Below, piece after piece: positions 28,927-40,483 of a stretch of DNA of 64,000 bases. Every line of letters starts with the position of its first letter. The stretch's first letter is position 1. Source of the DNA: Pelagomonas calceolata (lineage: Eukaryota; Sar; Pelagophyceae; Pelagomonadales; Pelagomonadaceae); assembly GCA_918797485.1 (NCBI GenBank), contig CAKKNE010000003.1, positions 2,480,001 through 2,544,000 of the forward strand, written 5' to 3'. A model generated the notes under the pieces. That model saw only the letters and a list, made by a program, of their open reading frames with translations. It did no database searches and was not told where the DNA came from. Made by a program: the position numbers and the translations under genes.

Positions 28927-29340
28927 GAGCTGAATATCAATAATCATGTCATTGGCCTCGCCGTCCACGACAAAGGCGGCCCTGAGGTCGAGTGCGCGCT
29001 CGGGGAGGGAGACGAGGGTTGGGTGCCGTGTGAAGTGGTTCAGATCGGATGGGGAGAGACGTTCGGTGACATGGGGCCGGTGCCTGACGGGGGATACGAC
29101 TATATTTGCCCCTACCAGGTCAAGACGAATTCGGGCCGCCTCGCGATGGCGCCGTACGACACCGACGAGTTCATCCGCTTGAGGCCCAAGCCGCTCGCGC
29201 CGGCTGCGCACGGGCTCCTGCAGGCCGTCAAGGACGCCGGCGTGAGCGACGACAAGCTGCTGGACACCGCGTTGAAGGCGGTGGACAAGCTCGCCGACGC
29301 ATTTGAGGTGAAGGATGGGAACATCGACGATTGCTTTTAG
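28927..29340 (+). pseudogene. Fragment or exon paralogous to the preceding gene
   Basis: An open frame without a Met, bounded by a stop upstream, encoding EGWVPCEVVQIGW, PYQVKTNSGRLAMAPYDTDEF and IRLRPKP, clearly homologous to the C-terminal domain of the neighbouring 257-residue protein, then an unrelated helical tail ending in a stop at 29340. The 200 bp before it are AT-rich and unlike the genes around. Either a duplicated piece that lost its start, or a second exon. Its good codon use suggests it is not old. Confidence 0.45.
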
Positions 29341-29368
29341 GGGGACTAAGAATACCACTAATCATAAC

Positions 29369-32300
29369 TTACGTTGCCGCCGCCCAAGGGGGCGCCGGAC
29401 TCTCCACCACCGTAGAAGACTGCTGCGCCAGCCGCTCGGCCTGCTGCTTCTCGACGGCCTCCTTGAACTCATCAGACGCCCCGAGCAGCGCCGGCGGCCA
29501 CGGCAGACTGAACTGCGCCTCGCCCCGATCTTCTTTAGCTAGAGCAGCTAAAGTTTCGGGCGTGTCCTCGTCATCCGAGACTTCGTCGCCGAACGCCACA
29601 AACTCACGAATCGGCGGCGTCTCCTCATTCGCCCGAGCAGCTCTACACTTGCTACAAACAAACTCGTCCGCCGCCTTCTCGTCGGCCTCCTCGACGCCCA
29701 CGCACCGCCCGTGGAACCACTCGTCCCCACAAGCCGACCCATCGTTGCAGCCGAGCATGAACGCGCCGTCCGACGGCCCCCGACAAAAGCAGTAGCGCTT
29801 GCCCCCATCATCAATTATCGCGGCACACCTTCTCCTCAACGTTTCTAGGCGCAAGGGGATGTGCCGCGACGCTTCGAGGACCGCTTTGACCGCCGTGACG
29901 TCGACTTTCCGTTCCTTGCCTCGCGACGACGACGTCTTTACTTCTGCCTCTTCCGGAGGCTCCTCTTCTTGAGGCGGCTCCTCTTCCGCAACGGGCTGCT
30001 CCGTGGGCTTGGGCTTGGGCTTCGGCCGAGATCTAGGTTCTGGTCGGCGACATAACTGCGCCAATCTACGTCTTAACACAGCACCTCTTTCCAAACAACC
30101 AGAAAAGTGCTGCAAGGGCAGATCGGGAATGCCCAATGACGGCGCCGCACTCGTAATAGGTATGACATCTCTACAGCGAGGCGGCGCCCGTAGCAACGCC
30201 GCCGCGGCGTAGGCCCAGGCCAACCTCCTAAGCGGCTGGGCCGTCTCCGGCGGGCACTGCTTCACCAGATCATCCACGGAACGCATCAATTGCGGCGGAT
30301 CTTTAGGTGCTTTTGAGACACATCGCACCGCCGCCAGCGCCAGCGTGTCTCCAGAAGGTCTTGCAACGATATTTCGCACGCCATCCACCCAGGCGCCGAT
30401 GTTGTTCTCCAGGGTCCGTTCCGTCGCCTCCCTCTCGGAAGATGCGAACCGCTCCAGGACACACCTCGCACACGTGAACGGCTCCGTCGACACATTGCTC
30501 ACAGATTTATAACGAGTTTCTGGATCCTCATCTATTGCAGGAGGATTCAGCGCGTCCAACGCATCTTGGGCCGCTTTTGCTGCGGCTTGCCGGTCCTGAT
30601 CCAGTAACCGAGCCTTCTTCTTGGCCGCGGCATTGAGCGGCTGCGGTCGTTTTTTGGACACCAACGGTTCTAGATCAGGGCCGCCCCGCCCGACACATCT
30701 AGCATGAAATTGCATCGCACAGGACTCGCACTGCAGCATCTGGCCGTCTGCTGGTGAGGCACACAAACAAACTTGCAATGACGCCTGCTTGACGACGTCG
30801 ACGTCTCCGGAAATGTCTACTCGTATCTTCGCCGCTTCCGGCAGTAGAGCTCGCAACTCGCTAATAGACGCTTCTCCCCTCTCAATCCCCGTGCGCTTGA
30901 CCTTGGCGAACCACGCTCTAGCGGCTCGCGCGGCGCTTCGCAACGCGCGCGCGTCTTCACAATCGCCGAGGCCGACCTTCGTGGCCTCGCGCGCGAGGGC
31001 GTCGACGGCCTTCAGTTTCCTCTTGGGACCGCTCCGCAACGCGTCCCTGGCGTCGAAGATCCACTTCTTTCTACGACGTAGAGAGTCACAAGCGTCCATG
31101 ATGCCGCGTCGGTCCCTTCTGGAAGTCATCTTCTGTTGGAGAGCGGCGCCTCGACTTAACAAGTCTTCTAAGACACTGACGAGGGGAGCGTCTCGCCGCT
31201 CCAGAGCCTTCCTGGCTTCATCCCTCCACCCGTGCAACTGGCCGAATTTGTCGCGCAGCGCCGCAATCCTGAGCGACCAGTATTTGTGGAGCTGCTCCCA
31301 GGGCACCAAACATCGTATATCTTCTGGTTGATCATTGGCGTCCCGGGCCTGCAAGCCATGCCATAGTAACTGGCGGTCTCGGTCGATGCCTGACAGCTCA
31401 TCTGCGTCGACGGCCTCGCCCCGGTCGGCCCGGTCTGCCAGCTCCGCCGCTTCTCGCGAGAGTCGTAGTTGACCGTCGCGCATCTCGTCGGTCACGTGTT
31501 CCGCCTCGCGCAAGGACTGCAACGCTTTCTGGGCCCGGTCCTTCGCCTCAAAAGCGCGCTCCTCCCGCGCCTGCGCCGCACAAGCGACGGCGGTAATACG
31601 CCTAGCGGCAGCACACCACGCTAATATGTCTAAACAGCGTTCCAGTCTCCTTTCGTCGGCCGTCCGCACTCTAGGTGCTTTAGCCAAAGCAGCCTCAACT
31701 TCCCGTTTCAAAACCAGTTCCGCTCGCAGCACGCCGCGCCCGCGGTCGTCGTCCTCCGGGAGAGCGTCCCTCTCCAACTCGTCGCGATCGAGCCGCTCCT
31801 GCCGCGACAGCTTCTTCGGTCTAGGTTTTGGTGGAGGCTTCTTGTCGACAGCAGTGTCGACGTCCATCGGTTGTACAACGGGCGCCGGCCGCGGCACGAG
31901 GGGCGCGTCGTCACTGTCCTCACTGTCGGAGTCCTCACTGTCACTATCGCCGGTCTCGAGGCGAGCTAGTCGAGCCGTATGATTTGGCAGCAATCCGACA
32001 CACCGCTCTCCCACATCACTCAACAAAGTACGGACTTCACTCTTGAGCTCCGAGGCCGCGGTTAATCTATCTGCGAGAGCCTGCCTCTCGACCTCCATGT
32101 CCAGAGGTAGGGTGTTTAATGCGGCATCTAACGTTCTCAACACCTCAGGAGTGGGCTTGGCGTCACCAGTGCACGCGCCAATTGTTAAGTAGACGGGTCT
32201 CCGTTTCTCCGCCTTGCTCGGTTCTCGGACGTTGGCGCGAGCAGCCTCCTCTTCGGCCAGCTGGCGGGCCTTCTCCGAGGCTTTGGATCTTGTACTACTC

Positions 32301-35300
32301 TTCTGCGGCTGGTCGTCGATCAGCGTACTCCGACGGGGGCAGAGCTCCCGGTGTCTCGCGCGCCACGCGTCGACGCGACTACCGAGCTGTCGTAGCTGCG
32401 CCAGCTCGTCGACCTTCGCGCCCAACCGCCGAGCTTGCGCGAGACACGACGATAATTGAAGAGCCGTGACACCTGACTCGTCCTCGTCGCCCGACTCCTG
32501 CTTCACCACCGCGTCGCTGTCGTCGCTGTCACTATCATTTGTGGTCGTGACCCAGAGTTTCACGTCGGTCGTCGCTTCGAGGTTGAGCTTCCGACGGACA
32601 TCTCGCGAGTTGTGGAGCCAGGCGCCGGCTTGCCTCGAGGCCGTCCGCAGCGGTCGTAGTTGGATCGTGCAGTCAATCGCCAACGCCTCGCCCTGGTCAA
32701 CTAGCTTCTTGAGCTGTGCGAGAGTAGGTGCCGCCATGAGCTTCTCGTGGGGGATCTCCGTCAGCCCGCCGGCACAAGTTGCCGGCTTGAGAGCTTTAGC
32801 ACGAGCGGCCCAGCTTTCAGCTTTCGCGAGTATTTCCCGCAATTGCGACTCTTCCTCGGACACGTGAGTGGCGTCCCGCGCCGCCTTCCGTATGGTCAAC
32901 GCCGTTAATTTCCGCCTTTGATTCTGATTCACATCTTCACTGTCAGAGTAATCTTCGGAAGACGAATCCGTATCCTCCGGAGGGGGAGGCTTCTTCTCAG
33001 CTAAGCGAGCCTTCTCCTCCTCCTGCTTGCGCTTCGCTTCGAGCAGGGCCTCCTTGCGGGCGTTCGACGCGGCCCGCCGGTCTTCCCCTTTTTGCACAGG
33101 GTCGACCTCCTCGACCTCGCCCCGCTTCTCCGGGTTTAAAATGACTTGAGGGTCCTCGTGCTGCTTCCGCGCGAGTTTGGCCAAGTCGTCCGTGGCACCC
33201 TTCCGCAGCTCGTCGAGCGACTCGAGGTGGTCCTTCGCGTCTTGAATACCTGTGTGTGGAAACGCGTCGCGCGCCGGCGAGGGAGCGTCGAGCGAGGTTT
33301 CGAGCCGTTTCGGACCACGCGACTCGTACGCCATCGACGCGACTCGCCAGAGGACACAGACAACATACCGGGCCGGATCACCTCGTCGTGGTCGCCCGGC
33401 TCCCGCACGGAACACGCCACGAGCGCGCCGCGCGCCTCCCGGACCCACTGCAGGAAGCGATGGCGCCGACTACAGGCCGTCAGGGCTCTTCTAGGAGCTG
33501 GTACATCTTCTGCGGCATCCACGAGTCGACCCAATGATGCGTAGTCATCAGCATCACCCTCATAGACGCTAAGAGCTTGCTCCGTCCACTTGTCGGCCTT
33601 GGCGACCTGTTCTTGCAAGGTGACACCCATGGGTCCCACACCACATTTTATTTCTGTCAATTGCGCCAACAAACGTCTTGCCTTCGTCGGGGCCTTTTTC
33701 GCATGAGGATCGGTCAAGATACGTCGGGCATCCTTCGCCCACTGCTCCGCGGCATCACAAAGGGAATCGAGCTCTCTCCGAGCTTCTAACTTAACACCAA
33801 CGAAGTCCCGGCACCGTTCTCGTAACTCTTTCAAAGTTTGGAGGTTAGGTGTGGTCACGCCATCTAAAGCTCTAGAAAGCTCCCTATCTAGGTCACGCGC
33901 GTCTTGCGCCCGCTCCTCGAGCTGCTCACACAACTCACCTTCAACGAACGGCATCGCGCGGCCCCGCTGCGCCAATCCGAGTAACTGCCCCGGCGCGATC
34001 TGCCGCGCGGGCGCGCCCTGGCCCTCTAACGAATCATGAGCTTTCCGTCGCCAGGCCGACGCCGCTCGCAAACAAGCCGCTAAAGGCCTTAAAGCATCGT
34101 CATCTCGTATACAATGCTGCTTCAACTGCCGCAGACACGCCTCGGCGTCCTCGAGGGGCAGCGTCGGCTCCCGTTCCGACATGGCGCCCAGCCCCGCAAC
34201 GACGTCCTCTTCAGGCTCTTCTTCTACTGCGGAGCCAGTAGACAGGCCGCGCGCGCCGCTCCGAGACACGCCGACGCCCGCGGCCACGATCTCGTTCGCC
34301 GTCTGCTTGGGCGTGCCGTCGGCGTTCGTGCGAGCGTAGACGGAATACCCAAATCCTCGAGCGTCATACGCGGCCGAGGCCTCGTCCGCACTCCCGCGAG
34401 CCACACAATCTCTAGCTCTCGCTGATAATAAGCGACATCTAGCCACATGCCTCCAAATTTCATCCAGTCTTTCCTTCAGCAGCGACACGGGATCCTCGCC
34501 GGTACCACCGATCGACGGCGGACAGTCCGGCAGGTCTTCCGCCTCCCTCAAGATAGCGACACATTCGGCCAAAGTCGGCCGTTGATCATTCTTCGCGACC
34601 GGCACAACATCGTCATCATCATCCGAACTTTCCTGGGCCTTCTTCCGGCGCTTCTTGGACGGCGGTTCCTTCGCGGGTTCCTTTTCCGCTTTCGGCTGGT
34701 GCCGCTGCGCGCGCTGGCAGAGCTGGTCGGCCTTCTGTTCTAAGTCGCGCCAGCGCTGGGCCGCGTCGGCCCGGCCCAGGCCGCGGCCTCGCCGTTCTAA
34801 GCGTCGTCGACCCTCCTGCTCTTGTTCGTCGTCACTACTGGAGTCTTTCTTGTCCTCCTCTTCATTATTGCCGTTCTCGGCGCGTTGTTGAGCTTCGGCA
34901 GCTTTCCGGGCCTCCTCGTCGGCCTTGAGCTTGGCCTCGCGCTCCCTGCGCTTGAACTCCTCGACCCGAGCTTGCCCCGCGGCGACGCCCGACTTTCTTT
35001 TCGTTAAATCGGGGGGCACCATATAACGTCGAGATCGCTTCGACCTCGGTTTTGTACTAACGCCGGCCATGAAGCCGGGGAGTGCCGCGAACAATCTAGT
35101 TTCTCGGGTAGGGGGTCTCGCGGGATCGAACAGTTGCGCCGCCAAGGGCCGAGACCCGACGCAGGACGGTGTCGCTCCCTGGGCCGCGGCTCGCAACACG
35201 AGCTTTCGTTGCTGGTCGAAGCGCTTGCGAGCACCGGCTTCGGCAGCAGCACCCAAGCCAGACGTCATCGCGTAGGCGGCCCGTCGCGCGTTGCCGCCAT

Positions 35301-35811
35301 GAGCTTGAATTAATGCGAGTACTTGTTCATCACTTTCTAACGGAACGGGCTGGCCGTCGACGCCCAACCACGAAAAGGGCTCTCGCGGCGCGATGGCCTC
35401 GTGCACATCATCTCTCCGTCGCGGCGGCCAGCCTTCCGGATGGCCTTCATCCAGCGCGTGCCTCGCGGCTAGGATGAGATCGCCGCAGGGCCCGCCCTTG
35501 TTCCCATCCGGATGAGGCTTCCAGTTGCCGGCCTGCCACGCGAGTCTCCCGTCCGCCACGTTGGAGGCTTTTGCATCTCGGCCTCTTCGCGGGCCTCGGG
35601 CCCTCCTCGTAGGAGCGTCGGGGATCTCGGCCTGGTGGGCCTCGCCAATTTGTGGCGCGACGACCCAGCCGGCCGCGTGGCCTTTGCGCATCAACGGCTT
35701 GTCTTTTCTAGGTTCCGGCGCCTTTTGTTGCTCGCGCGGCTCTTCTTTCGGTGCGGTCTCGCCGCGCTCGGCCGCCTTCTCCGCCTGGAGCTTGCGGAAG
35801 GCGGCGTCCAT
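29369..35811 (-). CDS. PLU-1/PHD-finger chromatin protein related to the C-terminal half of KDM5 (2 exons)
   Basis: Exons 33369..35811 and 29369..33249 join in phase 1 to 2107 residues. Residues 1-400 are charged, with a UBA-like piece (LIQAHGGNARRAAYAMTSG) and an Arg/Lys/Glu-rich coil. From about 430 to 1640 the chain is a long series of helical repeats like the PLU-1 region of KDM5 demethylases (LAECVAILREAEDL, LAQLKKLVDQGEAL, WRERA-type turns). Two PHD fingers follow at about 1640-1740 (CLCASPADGQMLQCESC, FHARCVG) and 1966-2017 (YCFCRGPSDGAFMLGCND, CSKC). In KDM5 these parts come after JmjN, ARID and JmjC domains; none of those is present here, so no demethylase activity is expected. A histone-tail reader or complex scaffold is likely. 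Confidence 0.72.
33250..33368 (-). mobile_element. Introner in the PLU-1/PHD gene
   Basis: A 119-nt intron on the minus strand from gtatgttg to cacacacag. After the first nine bases comes CTGTGTCC and the far end is TTTCCACACACAG, a decayed pair of the inverted ends. Core gtcgcgtcgatggcgtac is present. Donor-side gtatgttg and exon-side gtattcaa share their first four bases, the remnant of a target duplication. Confidence 0.65.
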
Positions 35812-36245
35812 CGTCGTCGCGTCTCGCTTTCTTGCGCGGCGGAGTCTCTCTGAACCGCGACGCGGTTCTCGTCTCTGGGCGCAGCGCGTCGCCCTCCAAG
35901 TGCCGGTTTCGCTGCGCCGGCTGGTCAGGCACCCCTAAGGCTTGCCACCGTGAGCTGCGCAGGCAGATCTAGCAGCTTGCGGAGCCTCTGCACCTCAATT
36001 TTGCGACCAAGAAAACCCGTGACCAAAATAGAAGAGCGACGGCTCCGTCGCTACGGGGTCTTCGGCGAATGAGGACTACCCAGGCTTCGTCCTGAGCCCC
36101 CTACGAGCTCCATTTAGGTGCGCAAACCCGCAGCGTCTCCCGCAGCTAAAGAGAGCAAAAAGCGCACGCACGCGCTGGGTAGACGAGCCCAAGAGCTCGT
36201 GAGGCCTTCCGAGCCGCAGGCAAGCCTTCGACAGATTGATTCAGC
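35812..36245. other. Divergent intergenic region, no gene seen
   Basis: About 430 bp between the PLU-1/PHD gene and the plus-strand plastid-type gene. No dyad copy and no coding frame with protein-like composition. Confidence 0.5.
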
Positions 36246-36785
36246 ATGCGGTATCCTTACGTAGCGCTCTGCTGCGCCGTGGTGGCGCATGGCTTTGTGT
36301 TTGCTCCTCTGCCCAGCCAGGGCCGGGCGCCGCCGAGGACAGTAAGGAGGGCCGAGGACGACTCCAAAAGCGACGAGAAGAATAACGGTGACCGCCTCGC
36401 GCCCGTCGAGGAGACGCTCTCGGCCTTCGTCGTTGGCGCGGTCGCCGCGGCCGGCGCCGGCGTCGAGATCCTAGACGCCGGTGCGGTCTCATCAGCGTTA
36501 CTGGCCGGCGCTCTGGTGGGCTTCGCGGCGGAGAACGAGAACCAGTACGGGTTTGGGATGTTGGCCCGCGGGCTCGGGAAAGTGGGCTATTCCGCCTTCA
36601 AGGCAGCAACGGAAGAAAAGCCGCCGGCGGAGGAGCCGGACCTGCTGAAGCCCGCGGATTTTGAAAAAAGATTGCGGGACGTGCGTGCAGCTAGGGAAGA
36701 GGACCTCCGGGCGGTCGCGAATGCGGAGCCTGCGAAGGAGGACTCGCTCTCCGAGTTGGGGGCGGACCTGTCGTCGAAGGTCTAA
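36246..36785 (+). CDS. Plastid-type small membrane protein, unknown
   Basis: 179 residues. The N-terminus is a signal peptide ending in VVAHGFVFAPLPSQGR, close to the ASAFAP pattern of heterokont plastid precursors. Residues about 58-98 are hydrophobic and Gly/Ala-rich and could form one or two membrane helices (AFVVGAVAAAGAGVEILDAG, SSALLAGALVGFAAE). The C-terminal 60 residues are charged and helical. No family recognised; a thylakoid or envelope protein is a guess. Confidence 0.6.
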   Translation: MRYPYVALCCAVVAHGFVFAPLPSQGRAPPRTVRRAEDDSKSDEKNNGDRLAPVEETLSAFVVGAVAAAGAGVEILDAGAVSSALLAGALVGFAAENENQYGFGMLARGLGKVGYSAFKAATEEKPPAEEPDLLKPADFEKRLRDVRAAREEDLRAVANAEPAKEDSLSELGADLSSKV

Positions 36786-37028
36786 GGGGCTCTTGTTTTA
36801 TCTTTGCGTCTCGCGTCGTCGTCGTGCGGGTGCGCTGCGCCCAAATTCGAGCTCGACTCGGAGCGCTGTGGCTGCCCGGCCGCCATTCCGGCACCAAGTC
36901 GCACGCGCAGTGCGCACGAAGGTTCCACATAAACATTCTTGCGCCTCACTGACGCCTCGACAGCACAAGCTATCTGCACAAGCTTTGGGGCAGCCTGTAC
37001 CACAAAACAATTGCCCACACAGTGAGAA

Positions 37029-37643
37029 ATGGGCCAAGCCGCCTCCTCCGGGACGAAGACGCTCCCGACGGCGAATGATGTCAGGGCGCTGCTCTTCGGC
37101 GGCAAAGACAAGGCGCTCCAGCGCCAGCGCACGCTCATCACTCCTACCACACAAACATCCGACCTGATCTTCGACGGCACGGTCCAGCAGCTCCAGGGCG
37201 AACTCGCGCTGACCTACAAGGTCGGGAAGGAGCTGTCCCAGCGACCACCTACGTTAATAAAGAGACGGAAGCAGCTCGCGATGGACGACGACGCCGAGGA
37301 ATTGCTGGTTGTGGCGGCGACCTGCTCCTTAGGTGATGATAAACTGAAAGTCTTGGAGGACGAGCCCATGTGCGCCTGCATCGACGTCTTCGACGACGAC
37401 GTGCGCATCCATTTCGTCTCTCCCACGAATCCCGAGCTCGGCGGCGTTGTCTTGATTGCGACGCGCGACGCGAGAGGAGCCATCTCGTTGCGGGGCGGCG
37501 ACGAGTACTGGTGGGACGGCTACCCGCCGATCATCCACGCGCGCGAGAAGGGTGCTGCGTCGAAGGCGCCGCCGCGGCCGGCGTTCGCGGGGAGCTTCTT
37601 CGAGAAGGACGTGGCCGTGCGGGGCCTGCAGGGGGGCGCGTAA
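37029..37643 (+). CDS. Hypothetical N-myristoylated protein
   Basis: 204 residues. MGQAASS is a good N-myristoylation signal. The rest looks like a small mixed alpha/beta domain, with CACIDVFDDDVRIHFVSP and GGVVLIATRD as strands, and a basic tail. No family recognised. It follows the plastid-type gene in the same direction after about 240 bp. Start is supported by the acylation signal. Confidence 0.55.
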   Translation: MGQAASSGTKTLPTANDVRALLFGGKDKALQRQRTLITPTTQTSDLIFDGTVQQLQGELALTYKVGKELSQRPPTLIKRRKQLAMDDDAEELLVVAATCSLGDDKLKVLEDEPMCACIDVFDDDVRIHFVSPTNPELGGVVLIATRDARGAISLRGGDEYWWDGYPPIIHAREKGAASKAPPRPAFAGSFFEKDVAVRGLQGGA

Positions 37644-37756
37644 GAATGAACTGCGGTCTTCTGCGCGGGGTTTTCACCTAGCTAGTTCGGCAATGGACCA
37701 GTTTGAGGGGTAACCGGCCCGGGACGCGGTATCCAGGGCTCCGCTGAAAAATCCGG

Positions 37757-37780
37757 GCTAGCGTCCAGAAAGACACTAGC
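37757..37780 (+). promoter_or_regulatory. Dyad motif copy 8
   Basis: GCTAGCG, spacer TCCAGAAAGA, CACTAGC. Lies in a 310-bp spacer between two plus-strand genes, 176 bp before the next start, pointing towards it. Nothing else is seen in this spacer. Confidence 0.65.
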
Positions 37781-37955
37781 AAGCAAGCAGCGTAACAAAG
37801 TGATCAATAACTCTGCCGCCGCAGCCTATTGGGGGGTGCGCAGACGCGCGTTAATACGTTATCGACCCGCGCTGCAAGCGATTAAAGTCTTGGTTGAATC
37901 CGCATCGCTGCACGGGCGATCAGCGCTGCCCATACTCAACGCCATCGCTGCGACA

Positions 37956-39548
37956 ATGAGTGTACGCGATAGAGCAACAATGAGCGGCGAGTTTCCCAAG
38001 AGCCCGCCGGGCCAGGCGTTGAGGGATCGACTCGAGGCGGGTAGGCGCATCGCGCAGTCCTGCGTCACGAACGTGTTTGGGGACAGCGCGAACAACGCGG
38101 CCATGGCGACGTCTCTTGGGACTGTACTAGCTATTGGAGTTTATGAAGGTGCTTTGTTGACGAGACCCGGAGCGCTCGGCCGAGCGAGGTTCTGCTTTCG
38201 GTACGGCGCGGCCCAAGTGCTACCGTCGGTCATATGGCTGACGAAGCCGGCCAGGACGTGTTGCGAAGCGTGGCGCGTCGAGGCGAAACCTTTGCTCAGA
38301 GAGGTCAGTCCACGCAGAGAACTGAAGGTTTTAGGAGCCCAGACGCTGCGGAGCATCGTGGCGGGCTTCCTAGGTATAGCGCAAGTGATGAGGTTAGTCG
38401 ACTCGTCGGCTGCTGCGGCGTCCGACTATGACGAGCGCGTAAGGAATGGCCACGAGCCGTTGTTCGAGACGGGCGTGCAAGAGCGAGTTGTTAGACTCGC
38501 TGGTAGAGAAAGCGACGTCACGGAGCTTTCTGTGAGAAGATTCGGCGCGCACATCGTGCCCGTTTTTGAAGATTTCTCCCTGCCTTCGGTACGCAGAACA
38601 TTAGCAGCAGCTAGAACCGCAGGAAGTGGTGTGGACACGCCCTTTGGCTGGCACGTGCCCGACGGCGCGTATTCCAAAATGGAGAGCTGGGGCGTGCCCC
38701 CGCCGACGGTCGATCGCGACGGCGACGGCACGGCGGACTATGATTTGTCTCGGGCCGCATTTCGCGTGAAAAGGGAGTGGCTCCTGCCGAACGGTCCTAA
38801 CAGAAGAGCTCTGGTGGTGGAGGCTGATAGCTCAGTAGGCGAGCAGGCTTTAGCTTTAGGAGCGGAAGGCGCCGACGACCTCACGCTCCAGGAGTGCTCC
38901 CAGGGCTTTCGGTTGGTCGAACGATTGGCGACCGAACAAAAAGCTTTACAAGCGGACGACGCGGTGATTAGAGTCATGCTCGCCGACGCATCTAGACAAA
39001 TCAGATCAGGAGGCGGCGCAGCTATGAGTTTGAGGGCGCTCGTCGAGGAGCACGACGAGGCCGACATAATTATTGATGCGAGCGCGCCGCTCATCCACTC
39101 GATCGTGGCGTGGGCCGAGACGACGGGAAGTGGACGCTATTTACTCTTCAAGACCGAGAACAGCGAGTACTACGCGTCCGTGCGCAGTTCGCTGAAGGCG
39201 CGCGGCTGGCGCGTCGCCGACTTCGAGGGGGCCTCCACCAAGCAGCGGAAGTCGTTACCCGTGTTGGTGTATGAAGAGACGACGGAGGATTCCGTGAATT
39301 CCATCGAAAGTTTGCTGCGGAAGAACGAGGTCAATTCATCAATGGTTTGTGCTTTGTTGGACAGCGTGTCGGGCGTCGACGAATTGAGGCGGCTCGGGTC
39401 TCGGTTGCCTCCAGCTCGATCGGTGTCGCACGTCTGCAGTGCCGAGATCTACTGCGACTGCTTTACGCGCGTGCGCCACGCTATTCGAGCGGGGACGCCT
39501 ACGCAGACCATACAAAGGGAGCTCGACGACGCGTTCGCTCCGCACTAG
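37956..39548 (+). CDS. Hypothetical protein with one EF-hand-like calcium loop
   Basis: 530 residues from the Met at 37956 (Met at 37980 is equally good). The first 150 residues are helical and moderately hydrophobic (AAMATSLGTVLAIGVYEGAL), perhaps membrane-associated. In the middle VDRDGDGTADYDLSR matches a DxDxDG calcium loop. The C-terminal 250 residues are mixed alpha/beta with HDEADIIIDASAPLIHSIV. I do not recognise a family. Confidence 0.55.
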   Translation: MSVRDRATMSGEFPKSPPGQALRDRLEAGRRIAQSCVTNVFGDSANNAAMATSLGTVLAIGVYEGALLTRPGALGRARFCFRYGAAQVLPSVIWLTKPARTCCEAWRVEAKPLLREVSPRRELKVLGAQTLRSIVAGFLGIAQVMRLVDSSAAAASDYDERVRNGHEPLFETGVQERVVRLAGRESDVTELSVRRFGAHIVPVFEDFSLPSVRRTLAAARTAGSGVDTPFGWHVPDGAYSKMESWGVPPPTVDRDGDGTADYDLSRAAFRVKREWLLPNGPNRRALVVEADSSVGEQALALGAEGADDLTLQECSQGFRLVERLATEQKALQADDAVIRVMLADASRQIRSGGGAAMSLRALVEEHDEADIIIDASAPLIHSIVAWAETTGSGRYLLFKTENSEYYASVRSSLKARGWRVADFEGASTKQRKSLPVLVYEETTEDSVNSIESLLRKNEVNSSMVCALLDSVSGVDELRRLGSRLPPARSVSHVCSAEIYCDCFTRVRHAIRAGTPTQTIQRELDDAFAPH

Positions 39549-39563
39549 TAATTTTAACAAGTT

Positions 39564-40483
39564 TTATTCCCCACCGGTGGGCGACTTCTTCTTCTTTTTC
39601 TTCTTCTTCTTTTCGGAACCAGTCGGCGACAGCGCGTCGCCCGCGTCGCCCTTGGACCTCTTCTTTTTCTTCTTTTTCTTCTCGGAACCCGTCGCATCGC
39701 TCTTCCGCTTCTTCGTCGGCGCGGAAGTCACGACGCCCGGCGGCGCGGAGCCGTCGCGCGGCTCGCGCGTGGCGTTGGGAAAGAAGCGCGCCCTGATGTC
39801 CCGCGGCTGGAGCTTGCCGTTGTAGGCACTCCGCGACCTGTGTGGAAATCAACCAGTGAGTTAGGTTACTCCACGTCATCGATCTGCCGCAGTTATTTGG
39901 ACGACGTCGCGTCGATGGCGTAGAAACTCCACGCCATCGAGCAGATGCCATTACCAGGGCGACGTCCCGTCGATGGCGGGGGGCGTCCGAAATTTGATCT
40001 CCACACAGCCCGCGACCAGATCGGGTGCACGTAGCCCGTCTTCTCGGCGAAGTCCTTGCCGAGCAATTCCTCGCCGATCGGATCCTGGGACCAGACGCTC
40101 TCGACGGCCGGTGCGACGATGCTAGGGACGTATTTCGCGGCGTCCATTTCCGTCGTGGCCGGGTCGTGCTCCACCGCTAATGATAATTGCCTTGATACGG
40201 GCACGCCCGCACACCTCAAAGAGCCGCTCCGCGTCTTCACGAGGGGCCGCATGTCGTCCGCGAGCGCGGACTCCTCCCGAATCACGATGTCGCCGCCGAA
40301 GGCGCGGCCCACGGGCCCGCCGTGGTCTCGGGCCGCGCCCGGCGCCCTCGCTACAACATCACCGACGTTGCCCTGCTCCTTCGCGATCGGGAGGTTGTTG
40401 ACCGCATCGAGTGAGATGCTCGACGGGACGCGGAGGAGCCAGATCTCCTTGTTCGGGTCTTCGATCGTCTTTTGTTTGACCAT
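39564..40483 (-). CDS. RPA34-like RNA polymerase I subunit (2 exons)
   Basis: Exons 40017..40483 and 39564..39837 join in phase 2 to 246 residues. The start EIWLLRVPSSISLDAVNN resembles the opening strand of the A34.5/RPA34 subunit of RNA polymerase I, and the protein ends in a strongly lysine-rich tail with two blocks of seven to nine lysines, as RPA34 does. The middle carries short beta strands typical of a TFIIF-beta-like dimerisation fold, but similarity is weak. The joint at HPIWSR-SAYNGKLQPRDIRA is clean. Convergent with the preceding gene, the stops only 15 bp apart. Family call is tentative. Confidence 0.5.
39838..40008 (-). mobile_element. Introner, 171 bp, with near-perfect target duplication
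   Basis: Ends CTGTGTGGAAATCAACC and AATTTGATCTCCACACAG in plus orientation are inverted repeats. Flanks tccgcgac (39830..39837) and cccgcgac (40009..40016) are a target duplication with one mismatch. The intron (39838..40016, minus strand) takes GT from the duplicated copy gtcgcggg and AG from the element end. Core gtcgcgtcgatggcgtag lies inside. Confidence 0.85.
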
